DNA from: Saccopteryx bilineata | Taxonomy: Eukaryota > Chordata > Mammalia > Chiroptera > Emballonuridae | DNA length: 64,000 bases | Direction of reading: 5' to 3' | NCBI RefSeq assembly: GCF_036850765.1 | Contig: NC_089493.1 | Location: forward strand, 17,175,632-17,239,631 | Part shown: positions 9,567 to 19,390 of the stretch, piece after piece | Layout: each line of letters starts with the position of its first letter | Numbering within the stretch: position 1 is the first letter of the stretch | Program-made: the position numbers and the translations under genes | The notes under the pieces: generated by a model | Databases searched by the model: none | Told to the model about the DNA's origin: nothing | Seen by the model: only the letters and a program-made list of their open reading frames with translations

Positions 9567-11631
9567 CTGAGGGTGGTCTTATTGATAGCACTAATTAGAA
9601 TTAATAAAGAGTAAAAAGTAAAAAAAAAAAAAAAAAAAAGGGTAAAACACCCCACAAAATAAAACAGTAATAATTTATTATTTCCCCCTTTTTTTCTCTC
9701 TTCTCTTTCCCTCCTCTCCCCTCCTCAGGGAAATATCGTGCCTATAATGGAGGGCCTGATTTGGGGTGAAGAGTTCAAGGGGCAAAAAAAAAGGGAGTAG
9801 GGACCTACTAAATGCAAAAAAAAAAAAAAAAAGGAAGAAAATCTTAGACAAGCATAAGATGATTTGCTTGTAAGTGATGGTCAACTAAGAGATATAATGA
9901 GAGGGATAAGAGGGATCCAGAAAAAAGGACCAAAAAAGAATAATAAAGAAGAAAAAATAAAAATAATAAGTAAAAATCTGTTGTATTAAGTGGAGCGAAG
10001 ACTAAATACAATGGAGACCTTGGATTGGGAGGACCCAAAATGCCACAAAAATAAACAAACAAGAAAAAAAAATAAAAACAAAAGCAAAAAAGAGAAATAA
10101 AGCCAAAAAAAAGCCTTGAGTCCCAAATTAACTAATTTGTTTGTGATTGAGGATTATATGGGAGGAAAGTAATATGAGAAAAGAAAAAACAAATAGAAAG
10201 GAAAAAATAAGAAAAAGAGAAAAACGAAGGAAGAAATAAAATAGGAGGAGAAAAAAACAAAATAAAGCAAGACAAAAAAACAAAAACAAAAGAGGAGAGA
10301 GTGAGAGTTAAGTGTTTTGGAGTATAACCTTAAAGGAGGGTGAGGATGAAGAAGAAAAATAAAATGCAACACTCATGGGTAGTGTAGTTCAAGAAAGGGG
10401 AAGCATAAGATGGGCAGAGAATAGAAGGACCGAGGTGGAGGAAATAAAGGCAAAAAGATAGAAGAAACAAACAACAACAACAACAACAAAAGAAAATTAG
10501 TGGATCAAGTTGTAAAGTCTGTGGGTTTTTCTTGATTTTGAGAGGTTAACTTCTTCCTTTTTCTTTTCTCTCCCTCTTCCTAGTCGGTGACTCTGTACCC
10601 CAGGCTCTGCCCCTGTGTCACTCTTAGGTAGGGATTTGCAGTTGATGGGATTCTATGGCAATGTCATATAATTGGCTTTAGTCTTGCTGGAAGTAAAGGC
10701 TTGTTGGCGTTTGCAGGGTCCAACGATGGGAGAGTTTGCTTTCCTGGATTCTCTCTCCTAGTCCCCCCTTTCTGAATTAGCAGCCTGGTGATCCAGCTAT
10801 AAGGCTGCAACTGCTTCTGCCTGGGGAGTAAGAGGCTCAAAGAGCTGGGAAATCCCCACTCTATCCCCACTCAGTGCAAGGCTTTGGGAAAGGCTCTGAC
10901 AGTCAGGGCCTCCAGTGTAATCAGGCGGGGGTGGGAGTCAATTGTTGTCAAGGTGACTGTTCAGCGCCTATCATTTAGTTGGACCTCTCAACCCAGGCTT
11001 TCCACACTTTGTAGCCTGTTTTTGCAGGGAAGAAGAGGCACTAGTCTCTGCTTACGACTAGTGTAGTATAGACCTTATTATCTGCCAAGTCCTTCTTGTT
11101 AACGTTTATCCCTGAATATGGAGGCTCTATCAATCAGAAGTTGCCCCCGCCCCTTTAGCGAGAGGCACTAAAAAATATCACGCCTCTTGTCTTGGATCGC
11201 TGAACTGAGAGAGATCTTATCAATTAGAACCGAGGGTGCGCAGATTTTATGGGTTAAGCTAATTTCAGTGATTGGGTCGCAGCTGTGTTTCCGAAGGTAT
11301 TTTAGGCTGCCTGCGCGCACCCCTCCCCCAACGCTTGATTGTTAGCTTGAATGGCTGGGTGAGGTGCCCCACCCACGGAGAGAATCTCCCAAGCCTCTCC
11401 CGATCGCCCTGCCGCTGGCGGCTGGACCGCACCAGGCGCAGGATAATGGAGCCCCCTGGGTGTGCGGGCCAGTAGGGCGCCCTGGGCGCGTGGAATGCCC
11501 AAGGCACGCGCGCGAATGGGGCGCTCCGGGCACCGGTGGCCGGCGACCCCCACTCGCAGTGTGCGGGCCGCTGGGAACGTCAGCGGTGCTCAACCGGACT
11601 GGGCACGCGCGCGGCGGCTCCTGGCGGCCGC

Positions 11632-11724
11632 TCGCGGTGGCGGTTCGCGGGGGTTCGCGGCAGCTCCCGGTGGCGGTTCGCGGGGGTTCGCGGCAGCTCG
11701 CGGGGGCTTGCGGCGGCTCGCGGT
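11632..11724 (-). repeat. 33-bp GC-rich tandem repeat in L1 5'UTR
   Basis: A unit CGGTGGCGGTTCGCGGGGG followed by TTCGCGGCAGCTC occurs at 11635-11666 and again, identical over 32 bp, at 11668-11699, with a degenerate third partial copy to about 11724. This resembles the variable monomer or VNTR-like segments known in the promoters of some mammalian L1s. Confidence 0.75.
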
Positions 11725-11960
11725 TCCCAAGTATATGGGCTGACTCACCGCAGGCGCACTCCCTGGCGGCTTGAATGAGCGTCGCTGCGGTAGCTTCCTC
11801 CACACCCTCGTCTCTCAGATTCAAGTGATAACAGTCCTTTTGCTTTCAGTTTGTGTGGAACTCCGGAATGCTCCGAGGATAAATTTTTCTGTTTCTAGTT
11901 GATAAATTTGTTGTGATTTAGGGGAGAGCTGTCGGACGCGCTTCTCACGGCGCCATTTCC

Positions 11961-11970
11961 GTGACGTCAC
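11961..11970. promoter_or_regulatory. CRE/ATF-type palindrome at L1 5' end
   Basis: GTGACGTCAC is a perfect 10-bp palindrome containing the full CREB/ATF octamer TGACGTCA. It starts 3 nt inside the first base of the L1, so it sits at the expected transcription start. Immediately internal is CGCCATTTCC (11951-11960), matching the YY1 core CGCCATNTT in 8 of 9 positions. Human L1 uses a YY1 site near its 5' end to fix start position. Function here is inferred. Confidence 0.6.
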
Positions 11971-11987
11971 TCACATCAAATATTTCT

Positions 11988-12920
11988 AACACGTCATATT
12001 TCAATGTTGGTTGAGAACTCAGACTTTATCGCCCCAATAGAAACCACTTCTTTCCCATCTTCTTCTCTCTGAATGATGACAGTCCTCATACCTCAACAAG
12101 GGAGATTTTATCACATTGACTTAAATTATTATTATTTGAGAAATAGTATTTTCTCTCTCATGTCACTGAAAACAACTTAAAGGCACCAATTTGGAGTCAC
12201 TACCTGTGAATTGTTCTCAGTGACCAGGAATGTGACATTACACAAATTTCTCAAAGTTACCTCCTCAATGAATTGGAACACAAGTAAACACTTAGTTGTA
12301 TGTCTGTTTCTCATAGAATGGATGCCACTCTCTATCTTGCCAAATTAGAATGACCAGGCTAAAAACAATAAGAATTTCTTTATTTTGCCAAATTAAATTC
12401 TTAACTCATTCCTATTTTTAATGTGTGACATTCTACTATTATAATAAATCTTTGCAAACAAGACTAGAGCACAGTGAAAGAAGGGAGAAGCAATAAGAAT
12501 CTCTATTTATGGGAGGCAAATACAAATGTAATTTTAATTATCTGAAAGGCTGTAGGTTTTGTTACAATTCATTTTAAGTATATATTAAATTCTGACATAG
12601 AGGAATAAATTGAAACAGTCTATCAAAAAGATATAGGCACAACCTTAGAAAGGTTCTAATTTATACTATCATATTACATGTTATCATCACTAGCAAACAA
12701 ATCTGGCTTCTTGTCGTTATCTACAGCTTTAGGTGATATATCTGCCTGATCCTTATACACACACATAAAGGAAAGTCAAATTAGTCGACAGTCCGCAATA
12801 TTAATTTATTCAACACTGAACATCTGTATATTTGAAGCTTTACAAATTATTGATTCTTTTTACAGTTTTTATCCAGATGGTGGTGCATTTTATACTTGAG
12901 AAAAATAAATAAATTGTACT
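11988..12920. other. Unique A+T-rich DNA
   Basis: No coding, RNA or repeat feature was recognised between the L1 insertion and the first hAT element. Confidence 0.5.
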
Positions 12921-12928
12921 GTCTAGTG

Positions 12929-13139
12929 CAGTGGTTGGCAAACCGTGGCTTGCAAGCCACTTGCGGCTCTTTGGCCCCTTGAGTGTGCCTCTTCCACAAA
13001 ATACACATGTGGCGCTACCTCGATAAGGAATGTACCTCCCTATATAGTTTAAGTTTAAAAAATTTGGCTCTCAAAAGAAATTTCAATCGTTGTACTGTTG
13101 ATATTTGGCTCTGTTGACTAATGAGTTTGCCAACCACTG
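12929..13139. mobile_element. Non-autonomous hAT DNA transposon (211 bp)
   Basis: The element begins CAGTGGTTGGCAAAC and ends GTTTGCCAACCACTG, perfect 15-bp terminal inverted repeats. There is no coding capacity. Internal motifs include GCGGCTCTTTGGCC and TTTGGCTCTCAAAAG. The 8 bp outside each end (GTCTAGTG / GTAGTGGG) share TAGTG, so the target duplication is imperfect. Such elements are moved in trans by a hAT transposase. Confidence 0.85.
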
Positions 13140-13207
13140 GTAGTGGGTACACAAAAGAAAAACAATAATGTAGGTTTACAGAATGAGAATGTGAGATTTA
13201 TATAAAC

Positions 13208-13498
13208 CAGGGGCAGTCAACCTTTTTGTACCTACCGCCCACTTTTGTATCTGTTAGTAGTAAAATTTTCTAACCTCCCACTGGAAGTAGAATTACAGCA
13301 AGTTAAAGCATATAATAATAATCATTACCAAGTACTTTATGTCAGATTTTTGCTAAGTTTGGCAGAATAAATCTTTATAAAACAACTTACTATAGTTAAA
13401 TCTATCTTTTTATTTATACTTTGGTTGCTCTGCTACTACCCACCATGAAAGCTGGAGCGCCCACTAGTGGGCGGTAGGGACCAAGTTGACTACCACTG
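13208..13498. mobile_element. Second non-autonomous hAT element (291 bp)
   Basis: The left end CAGGGGCAGTCAACC and right end GTTGACTACCACTG are imperfect inverted repeats. They extend inwards through a shared CCTACCGCCCAC block on each side (GTGGGCGGTAGG near the right end). TATAAACC is found at both borders (13201-13208 and 13501-13508), an 8-bp duplication within register uncertainty. It lies only about 70 bp from the preceding hAT copy but belongs to a different family. Confidence 0.8.
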
Positions 13499-13947
13499 AC
13501 TATAAACCATATTATGAGCCAACTAAAGAAGTACATCTAAAACACCACCTAGATGTTTTGGTTATCAGGAACACTAAATTTAAATTTCATCAGTATTCTT
13601 GGAGTTCCCTTTCACCCTGAAAACAGAAGCACATCTAATGCCCTGAATCTTTGTGTTAACTTAGCATCTTGTACCCACGTGTATCAATTTTCTCTGGTGT
13701 GTAATAAATTACTACAAACTTATCAACTTAGAACAACACATATGTATTACCTCACCAGATCTGTAGGCCAGAGATCCAGACACTTCTTACTTGGTTCTAT
13801 GCTCAGGGTCTCACAAGGCTGAAATCAAAGTGTTGGCTGAGCCCTTTTCTTGTCTACAGGCTTGATTTAAACAAGGTCTGCTATTAAACTCCCTCAGTTT
13901 GTTGACAGAATGCATTTCCTTTCAGCTTTAGAAGTCAAGGTATTTTG

Positions 13948-14136
13948 GCTCTGGCAAGTTAGCTCAGTTGTTGAGAGTGTCATCTAGAAACAACAAAGTT
14001 GAGGGTTCAATACCCGGTCAGGGCACACTTAGGAAGCAACCAAAAAATGCATGACTGGGTGAAACAACAAATGCTACCTTTCCCCTTCTCTTTCCCTTCC
14101 TCTCTCTGCTTCTCTAAAAATCAATAAAAGTTTAAA
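13948..14136 (+). mobile_element. Older VES-like SINE
   Basis: A tRNA-like head GCTCTGGCAAGTTAGCTCAG and B box GGGTTCAATACCC are followed by GGTCAGGGCACA, a pyrimidine-rich body (CTTCTCTTTCCCTTCCTCTC) and an AATCAATAAAAG tail. It is diverged and no clear duplication is visible. It lies inside the L1M-type fossil. Confidence 0.75.
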
Positions 14137-14137
14137 C

Positions 14138-14233
14138 ATGGCCAGATAGCTTGGATGGTTAGAACATAGTCCCAGAGCATGGAGGTTGTCCATTTACTTT
14201 TCTAGTCAGGGCACATACAGGAGCAGCTCAATA

Positions 14234-14279
<46 letters not shown>

Positions 14280-14311
14280 CCTGTCTCTCTCTCTCACACA
14301 CACAAAAAAAA
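14138..14311 (+). mobile_element. Older VES-like SINE with expanded (CT)n tract
   Basis: The head ATGGCCAGATAGCTTGGATGG and a degenerate B-box region are followed by TCTAGTCAGGGCACATACAGG and a (CT)n run at about 14233-14275, then a CACACA-A tail. The (CT)n is an expansion of the SINE's own pyrimidine-rich region. Confidence 0.7.
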
Positions 14312-14356
14312 GTCCAGGTATCTTAATTCTTCAAAACTTAACAGAACAAGTCTTTA

Positions 14357-14561
14357 GCCTGACCTGTGGTGGTGCAGTGGATAAAGCGTCAACCTGGAAA
14401 TGCTGAGGTCGCCGGTTCGAAACCCTAGGCTTGCCTGGTCAAGGCACATATGGGAGTGGATGCTTCCAGCTCCTCCCCACCTTCTCTTCTCTGTCTCTCC
14501 CTTTCCCTCTCCTCTCTAAAATGAATAAATAAAATTAAAAAAAATAAAAAAATAAAAAAAG
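14357..14561 (+). mobile_element. GCCTGACCTGTGG-type bat SINE
   Basis: A young-looking SINE: head GCCTGACCTGTGGTGGTGCAG, B box GGTTCGAAACC, CTTGCCTGGTCAAGGCACAT body, pyrimidine-rich stretch and an AATAAATAAAAT tail. It is flanked by a perfect 13-bp duplication GAACAAGTCTTTA (14344-14356 and 14562-14574). The AATAAA in the tail marks the T+ class of SINEs, whose Pol III transcripts can be polyadenylated. Confidence 0.93.
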
Positions 14562-14808
14562 GAACAAGTCTTTAACTTCAGAGACAGACTCACCTGATTA
14601 GGTCAGGCCCACCCAGAACCATCTCCCTTTTGCAAAGTCAAATGTGTATGGACATTAATTACATCAATAAGTCCTGTTCACCTTTGCACATTCTACTGGT
14701 TAAGACCCTATGACAGGTTTCTCTCATTTGCAAGGAGAAGGAATTATACAAGGTCATGTACATCAAGGACTAGGAATCTTGGAGCCATCCCAAAATACTA
14801 CCCATCAT

Positions 14809-16034
14809 ATCTTGTCATGGATCATCCACTGTCATAATCATGACCCAGCCACCTACGCACATACAGTGGTGACCATAGTGATAAAGCAAAATCAATGGGT
14901 CATACCTTCCAAGTTCTTGCCATGGATCTTGCAGCTGTGGGGCCACACTCCCAGAATCTTTTGGTTGTCAGAGATATTACAGTAGAGGTAGAGAACTTTT
15001 CAAACTTACCATACAAGGAAGTCTCAATACTAGGGAGTATTTAACACCAGATGAGGGAGGTAGGCTAGAGGAAACATCATACAATTTCATCATCCATACT
15101 GGCAAGGACTTCACACAGCTGCAATTAGTAATTTTGTTCCCTTCATCAATGTAAAAACCATATGTTTGATTTCCTACTTCCAAGTAAGAATATATCACAG
15201 GATGCTGCACCATCAGGTAGTAGCTGATGTCTACCGTTCTATTATAATCAACAAAAATGTCATTTTCAATGCTTCATCCTCAAGTTGTTTCACATCTGTG
15301 TGTGCGCGCGCGCACGTGTGCGCCCCATATTCTGAAAACAGGATTTCATTATGGATTCAAAGGGGAATATGTACACATTACAATTTATTAAGTGTGATGT
15401 GCTTTTACAGTAAAAACAACAAGAATGCATTCATTTTCTCACCTGGGTTTCCTATCACGCTCTGTCTACACCTCGGTGTGCTTCTAGCACTTTATAAGCT
15501 GGTCCGATTCCCTGAGATGTCGCCGGTGAATTTTGAAGCTCGAGGAGTTAGTTAGCTTTCCTGCAACAGATCAAAAAATGTACCCGAGGAACAGCAAAAC
15601 TAATGGCACAACCAGGGATACTGCAATTATTTCTAGAAATTGTAAAAGAGGCAATCAACTGAATGTGAACTCGCTATGACTTCTTCCTCACGAAGCCACA
15701 GATGTATGCAACTGTTTTCCAGGCACACTGAGCCTTTCATTCAAATCAGGAGAAATTAGCTTATAGTTTTCATCTCTACCTTTCGCACAATAAACCTCTC
15801 CCCGGGGACAAGCGGTGGAGTGAGCTCATACCTCTCTCTTTTCTTTCCAATTTTATCATAATGGTGTAAACTGCCCAGCTTCCCTCAGGACCCAGTAGAT
15901 GTTGTATATGCTTTCTAAAAACTTGTGACTGCTTGAAGTTCCCACATCAAAAATAAGAAAAAAAAAATCAATTATTTGAAATTACACCAAGATGTAAAGC
16001 ATCAAATAGTAATATTCTCCTTGGCTTAATAATG
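14809..16034. other. Unique DNA
   Basis: No coding feature or repeat family was recognised. It contains a 27-bp alternating purine-pyrimidine run, TGTGTGTGCGCGCGCGCACG and following, at 15297-15323. Confidence 0.5.
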
Positions 16035-16861
16035 CAATGACTCATTCAGTAACTCAGAAAATATTTATTGAGACACTATGACCACATGCTAGGTAGTGTG
16101 TGGAGAGCCAGAATCATAGCGAGTATCAGGGGAAAAAAAAAGTTCTTGACCTCTTGCCCTCAGGGAGCTTGGACTCTAGAGTATAATAGCAGGTAAGATG
16201 TTGATAATTGCAGAGCCAGTGGAGAGAGTGAAAGAGGACTTTTGTTTAGATAAGGTAGTCAGAAAAGTTCCCTCTTACAGAGGGGACCTCATGCTATACA
16301 CTCAGTTGTTTATTCATTATTGTTTTCCTTAGTAGGACATAAGTTTTATGAGTGATATTTATGTTGTACACCGATGGTTAGAAGATGCTTAAATGAATAA
16401 CTAGAAAAATAAGTCGGGAAGTGGTGTCATGCAAGGTGAAGAGAGATAGTTCAAGAAAGAAATTTGCCAAGAATGTCAAATGCTGCAACAAGCGTTAGTT
16501 ATACACAGGCAGCATCATTTCTGTTAGATTTAGCAACTTGGGTGTTAAGTGCAGATTCTTGAATGGTACATGGCTACAAGGGATTAAGTGGTGAGCAGAG
16601 GACAGAGACAAGGAAGCAGCAGCGAACGGTATTCACACAGGCCCTGAAGGAAGGCATCAAACCATGCACAGAGCTGAGAAAAAAGCATTCCAGATAGAAA
16701 AAAGAACAGATGCAAAGTTGGAGAGGAAGACTCCTCCTGAGCACTCATAAGGGGACTAGTAGAAGTGGGATGAAGCAACATGATCAACAGGGTAGAAAGG
16801 AGGTTGCTGTTGGTAGCCTCGTACATCATGTATGACCTCAGAGCCGGGGAGAAACTGTTGG

Positions 16862-17824
16862 ATTTCACCCTAAATGTAAGTAGACTAAACTCACCAATAT
16901 AGAGGCACAGGGTAGCAGACTGGATCATAAAAAACAAATCCAACCGTATGCTGCCTTCACAACACACACCTCAGCTGCAAAGACAGACACAGACTCAAAT
17001 TAAAGGGGTTGTAAATGATTCTGACAAAATAATTTTTTCTTTTTTTTAGGTGAGAAGAGTGGAGACAGACTCTCACATGTGCCCTGACTGGGGTCTACCT
17101 GGAAACCCCACCTTGGGTTGATGCTTGAGTACAGAGCTATTTTTAGTGTCTGAGGCTGATGTGCTCCACTGGAACTATTCTCAGTGCCCAGAGCCACATC
17201 AATCCAATCAAGCCACTGGCTGTGGGAGGAGCAAAGCGAAAGGAGAAGGAATGGGAGAGGAGATGAAGCAGATGATTGCTTCTCCTATGTGCCCTAACTG
17301 GGAATTGAACCTAGGACATCCATACACCAGACCAACACTATCAACTGAGCCACCATAGGGCCAACAAAATAAATTTCTAGATTAAAAAAAGTAGCAAAAG
17401 ACAAAAATGGACATTTTATAATTATAAAAAGGTACTACATCAAGAAGATACAGCACTTCTCAATATAGATATGCACACAATCACGAAGCATTAATATATA
17501 AAGCACAACTAGTAACAGAACAAAAGGAGAAACTGACAAAAACACTATCATAGTAGGGGGCCTAAATAGCCCATCAACTATTATGGATAGATCATCTAAA
17601 TAAACAGAAAATCAATAAATATCAGTTTTAAATAACACATTAGACCAAATGGACATACCTGATATTTATAGAATTTTTCATCGCAGATTATATATTCTTT
17701 TCTAGTGTGCATGTAATGTTCTTAAGGATAAGACCATGTGTTAAGACATAAAACTAACCTTAACTAAACTAGGAAGATTGAAATCATACTGAGTGTATTC
17801 TCTGGAATGATCAGATTTATGTTC
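16862..17824 (+). mobile_element. Old L1 ORF2 5' fragment, split by a SINE
   Basis: Plus-strand L1 endonuclease-region sequence (AAATGTAAGTAGACTAAACTC, CACACACCTCAGCTGCAAAG ... CTACATCAAGAAGATACAGC ... ATAAAACTAACCTTAACTAA). It is full of stops and deletions, so it is a dead fossil. A SINE at 17033-17363 interrupts it. Confidence 0.75.
17033..17363 (-). mobile_element. Diverged long bat SINE inserted in L1 fragment
   Basis: A minus-strand copy of the long SINE family with recognisable GTGCCCTGACTGGGGTC, GGGAATTGAACC (B box) and CAACTGAGCCACCATAGGGC head. It is bounded by a 9-bp duplication ACAAAATAA (17024-17032 and 17364-17372). Heavy divergence implies an early member of the family. Confidence 0.8.
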
Positions 17825-18055
17825 ATGGGAACAAATTATAAACAAGCATTAGTGGAAGCAGGCAGACCTGTGAAGAGTCTATTACAATAGGCCTACATGG
17901 AGAGGAAGTCGTAAAGAACGTGAAACATGATCACACTCGGCACAGATCTGGGAGATACAGTTTAAGAGCATGATTTGTGGAGTGGAGTTAATAATGATGC
18001 CTTTGTTTGCTGAGATCAGAAAGACTGTAGGAAGACAAGATTCAAGGTGGGGCAA

Positions 18056-18895
18056 TTTTATGGACTGAACGTTTGTGTCCCCACAATGTGCATAAATTGA
18101 AACCCGAATTCCTTACTGTGGCTGTGTTTGAAGATAAGGTTGTAAGGGAAGAAATTAATGTTAAAAGATGTCAAAGTGTGAGGCACTGAGCCAATAGGAT
18201 TACTGTTGTTACAGGAAAAGACACCAGGACTCTGGCCAGGTAACGCAGTTGGTTAGAGAATTAGTCCAACGTGCTGCGGTTGTGGATTCAATCCTCAGTC
18301 AGGGCACAGACAAGAATCAACTGATGACAGCATGGATACGTGGAACAAGTCAATATTTCTTTCTCTCTTTCTTTTTCTCCCCCTCTGTCTCTCTCCCTTC
18401 CTCTCTCCTAAAACTCAATAAATAAATAACTATATAAAAAAGAAAAACTAGAGAATAAAATTATTCTTGTTGTAAAATATTCCTGAAGTGGGCCTAGGAC
18501 TGGATTATAGATCCCCTCACCAACCCCAACAAATTATATATTATAACTCTAATTCCCAAGGTAACTAACTATATATGAAGACAGGGCTTTTAGGAGGTAA
18601 TTGAGGTTAGATGAGATCATGAGGTTGAGATCCTAATCTAACAATGTGGGTGACCTTATAAAAGAGAAAGAGAGATCCCTGCCTCTCTAAACAAATGCAG
18701 CAAAGTAAGGCCAGGTGACAACACAACACATTCAGAATGTGGTCATTTGCAACACAACAGAAGAATTCACACCAGACACCTGCTGGCACCTTGAAGTTAG
18801 GCTTCCAGTCTCCAGAACTATAAGAAAATACATTTTTGCTGTGTAAGCCATGCAGTCTGTGGCATTTTGTTATAGCAGCTCGAATACAATAATGC
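18056..18895 (+). repeat. L1M 3'UTR-type fossils, two related partial copies
   Basis: The first copy (18056-18229) starts TGGACTGAACGTTTGTGTCCCC. The second (about 18495-18895) has ATAACTCTAATTCCCAAGGT ... GCTTCCAGTCTCCAGAACTA ... GTAAGCCATGCAGTCTGTGG. Both match the mammalian L1M-type 3'UTR repeat whose reverse complement occurs at 13680-14808. A SINE sits between them. Confidence 0.6.
18230..18432 (+). mobile_element. Older VES-like SINE
   Basis: Head CTCTGGCCAGGTAACGCAG, B box TGTGGATTCAATCC, GTCAGGGCACAGACAAGAAT body, pyrimidine-rich stretch and AATAAATAAATAAC tail. It is inserted in the L1M-type fossil. Confidence 0.8.
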
Positions 18896-19390
18896 AAGAG
18901 CTATATCAAGAACTCTGCCTTGTATATTTTAAATTTCAGATCTGTTATGATCCTCAGCCAAGATGGCAGGGATTGAAGTGTCTGGCATCCACAGAAGGCA
19001 GATATAGAGATAAAAAGTGTAAGTCATCCACTGATAGATAGTATTTGTGTTGGTTAAGACAGTATTTAATTTGCAGACAGGATGAGATCTCTAAGGGTAT
19101 GAGAATACAGAAGAGGGGCCGGCATAAAGCTCTGGGTAACTGCAACATTCAAGGAATGGAGAAAAAAATGGAAAAGGCCAGAAAAAAAAAATCAAAGATG
19201 TAGACAGTAAGGGAGAAGGGAAAACAAAATTATAGGGTAAAAACCTGGCCTGGGGTCGAGTGGGAAAAAGTGGGGGAAAAGACAAGAGAGAAGCAGAGAA
19301 CTTAGCAAAGACAGAAAGCTCTGGACAGGCTCTCAGGCACTTGGTCGGCTCTCTCACATCTCCCACTGACCAGAGATGTTGAGCTGAAAG

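Larger units (their letters stand above)
9567..11972 (-). promoter_or_regulatory. L1 5'UTR / internal promoter with CpG-rich region
   Basis: The 2.4-kb leader of the L1. The first ~700 nt (about 11240-11972) are very CpG-rich, unlike the A+T-rich host DNA, as expected of a young L1 internal RNA polymerase II promoter. At the extreme 5' end are a palindromic CRE-type site GTGACGTCAC (11961-11970) and a YY1-like CGCCATTTCC (11951-11960, plus-strand reading). A 33-bp tandem repeat lies at about 11632-11724. The distal half (about 9600-10500) is T-rich in the sense orientation. Promoter activity is inferred from position and composition. Confidence 0.75.
4133..11987 (-). mobile_element. Structurally full-length young L1 LINE with target-site duplication
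   Basis: A complete L1 in minus orientation. Element body is 4148-11972 (7.8 kb), flanked by a perfect 15-bp duplication ACATCAAATATTTCT at 4133-4147 and 11973-11987. In sense order it contains: a 2.4-kb 5'UTR (11972-9567) starting GAGTGACGTCAC, with a CpG-rich first 700 bp and a long T-rich second part; intact ORF1 (9566-8571); a 325-nt spacer; ORF2 (8245-4418) with two single-base breaks; a 270-nt 3'UTR with a G-rich polypurine stretch; and a short A-tail (T-run at 4148-4160). The intact structure and perfect duplication indicate a recent insertion. Full-length young L1s argue against a fruit bat, where L1 is thought to be inactive. Confidence 0.97.
13680..14808 (-). repeat. Ancient L1M-type repeat split by three SINEs
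   Basis: The diagnostic 5'-side block (GTAATAAATTACTACAAAC, then a degenerate GGCCAGAGATCC and TGAAATCAAAGTGTTGGCTG) is at 13680-13940. It resumes at 14312-14356 and again at 14575-14808 (GATTAGGTCAGGCCCACCCA ... AGGAATCTTGGAGCCATCC). The order matches a common mammalian repeat that I recall as an L1M 3'UTR in reverse orientation; the family name is not certain. SINEs at 13948, 14138 and 14357 interrupt it. Confidence 0.6.
16035..19390 (+). repeat. Ancient LINE-type repeat in four pieces, interrupted by younger elements
   Basis: Pieces at 16035-16860, 17825-18055 and 18925-19390 are in consistent plus order. They match, from memory, a well-known mammalian repeat running 'aacaaatatttattgagcac ... 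tgccctcagggagctt ... ggccctgaaggaag ... ggctattacaatagtcc ... gggagtcatcagc ... gatgagatctctaaggg ... ctctgggtaactgcaacatt'. Its exact family name is not claimed. Other L1-derived fragments and two SINEs separate the pieces. Confidence 0.5.

Noticed and set aside
15166..15555. 129-codon open frame
   Set aside because: It crosses the alternating TG/CG run and has no protein similarity that I recognise.
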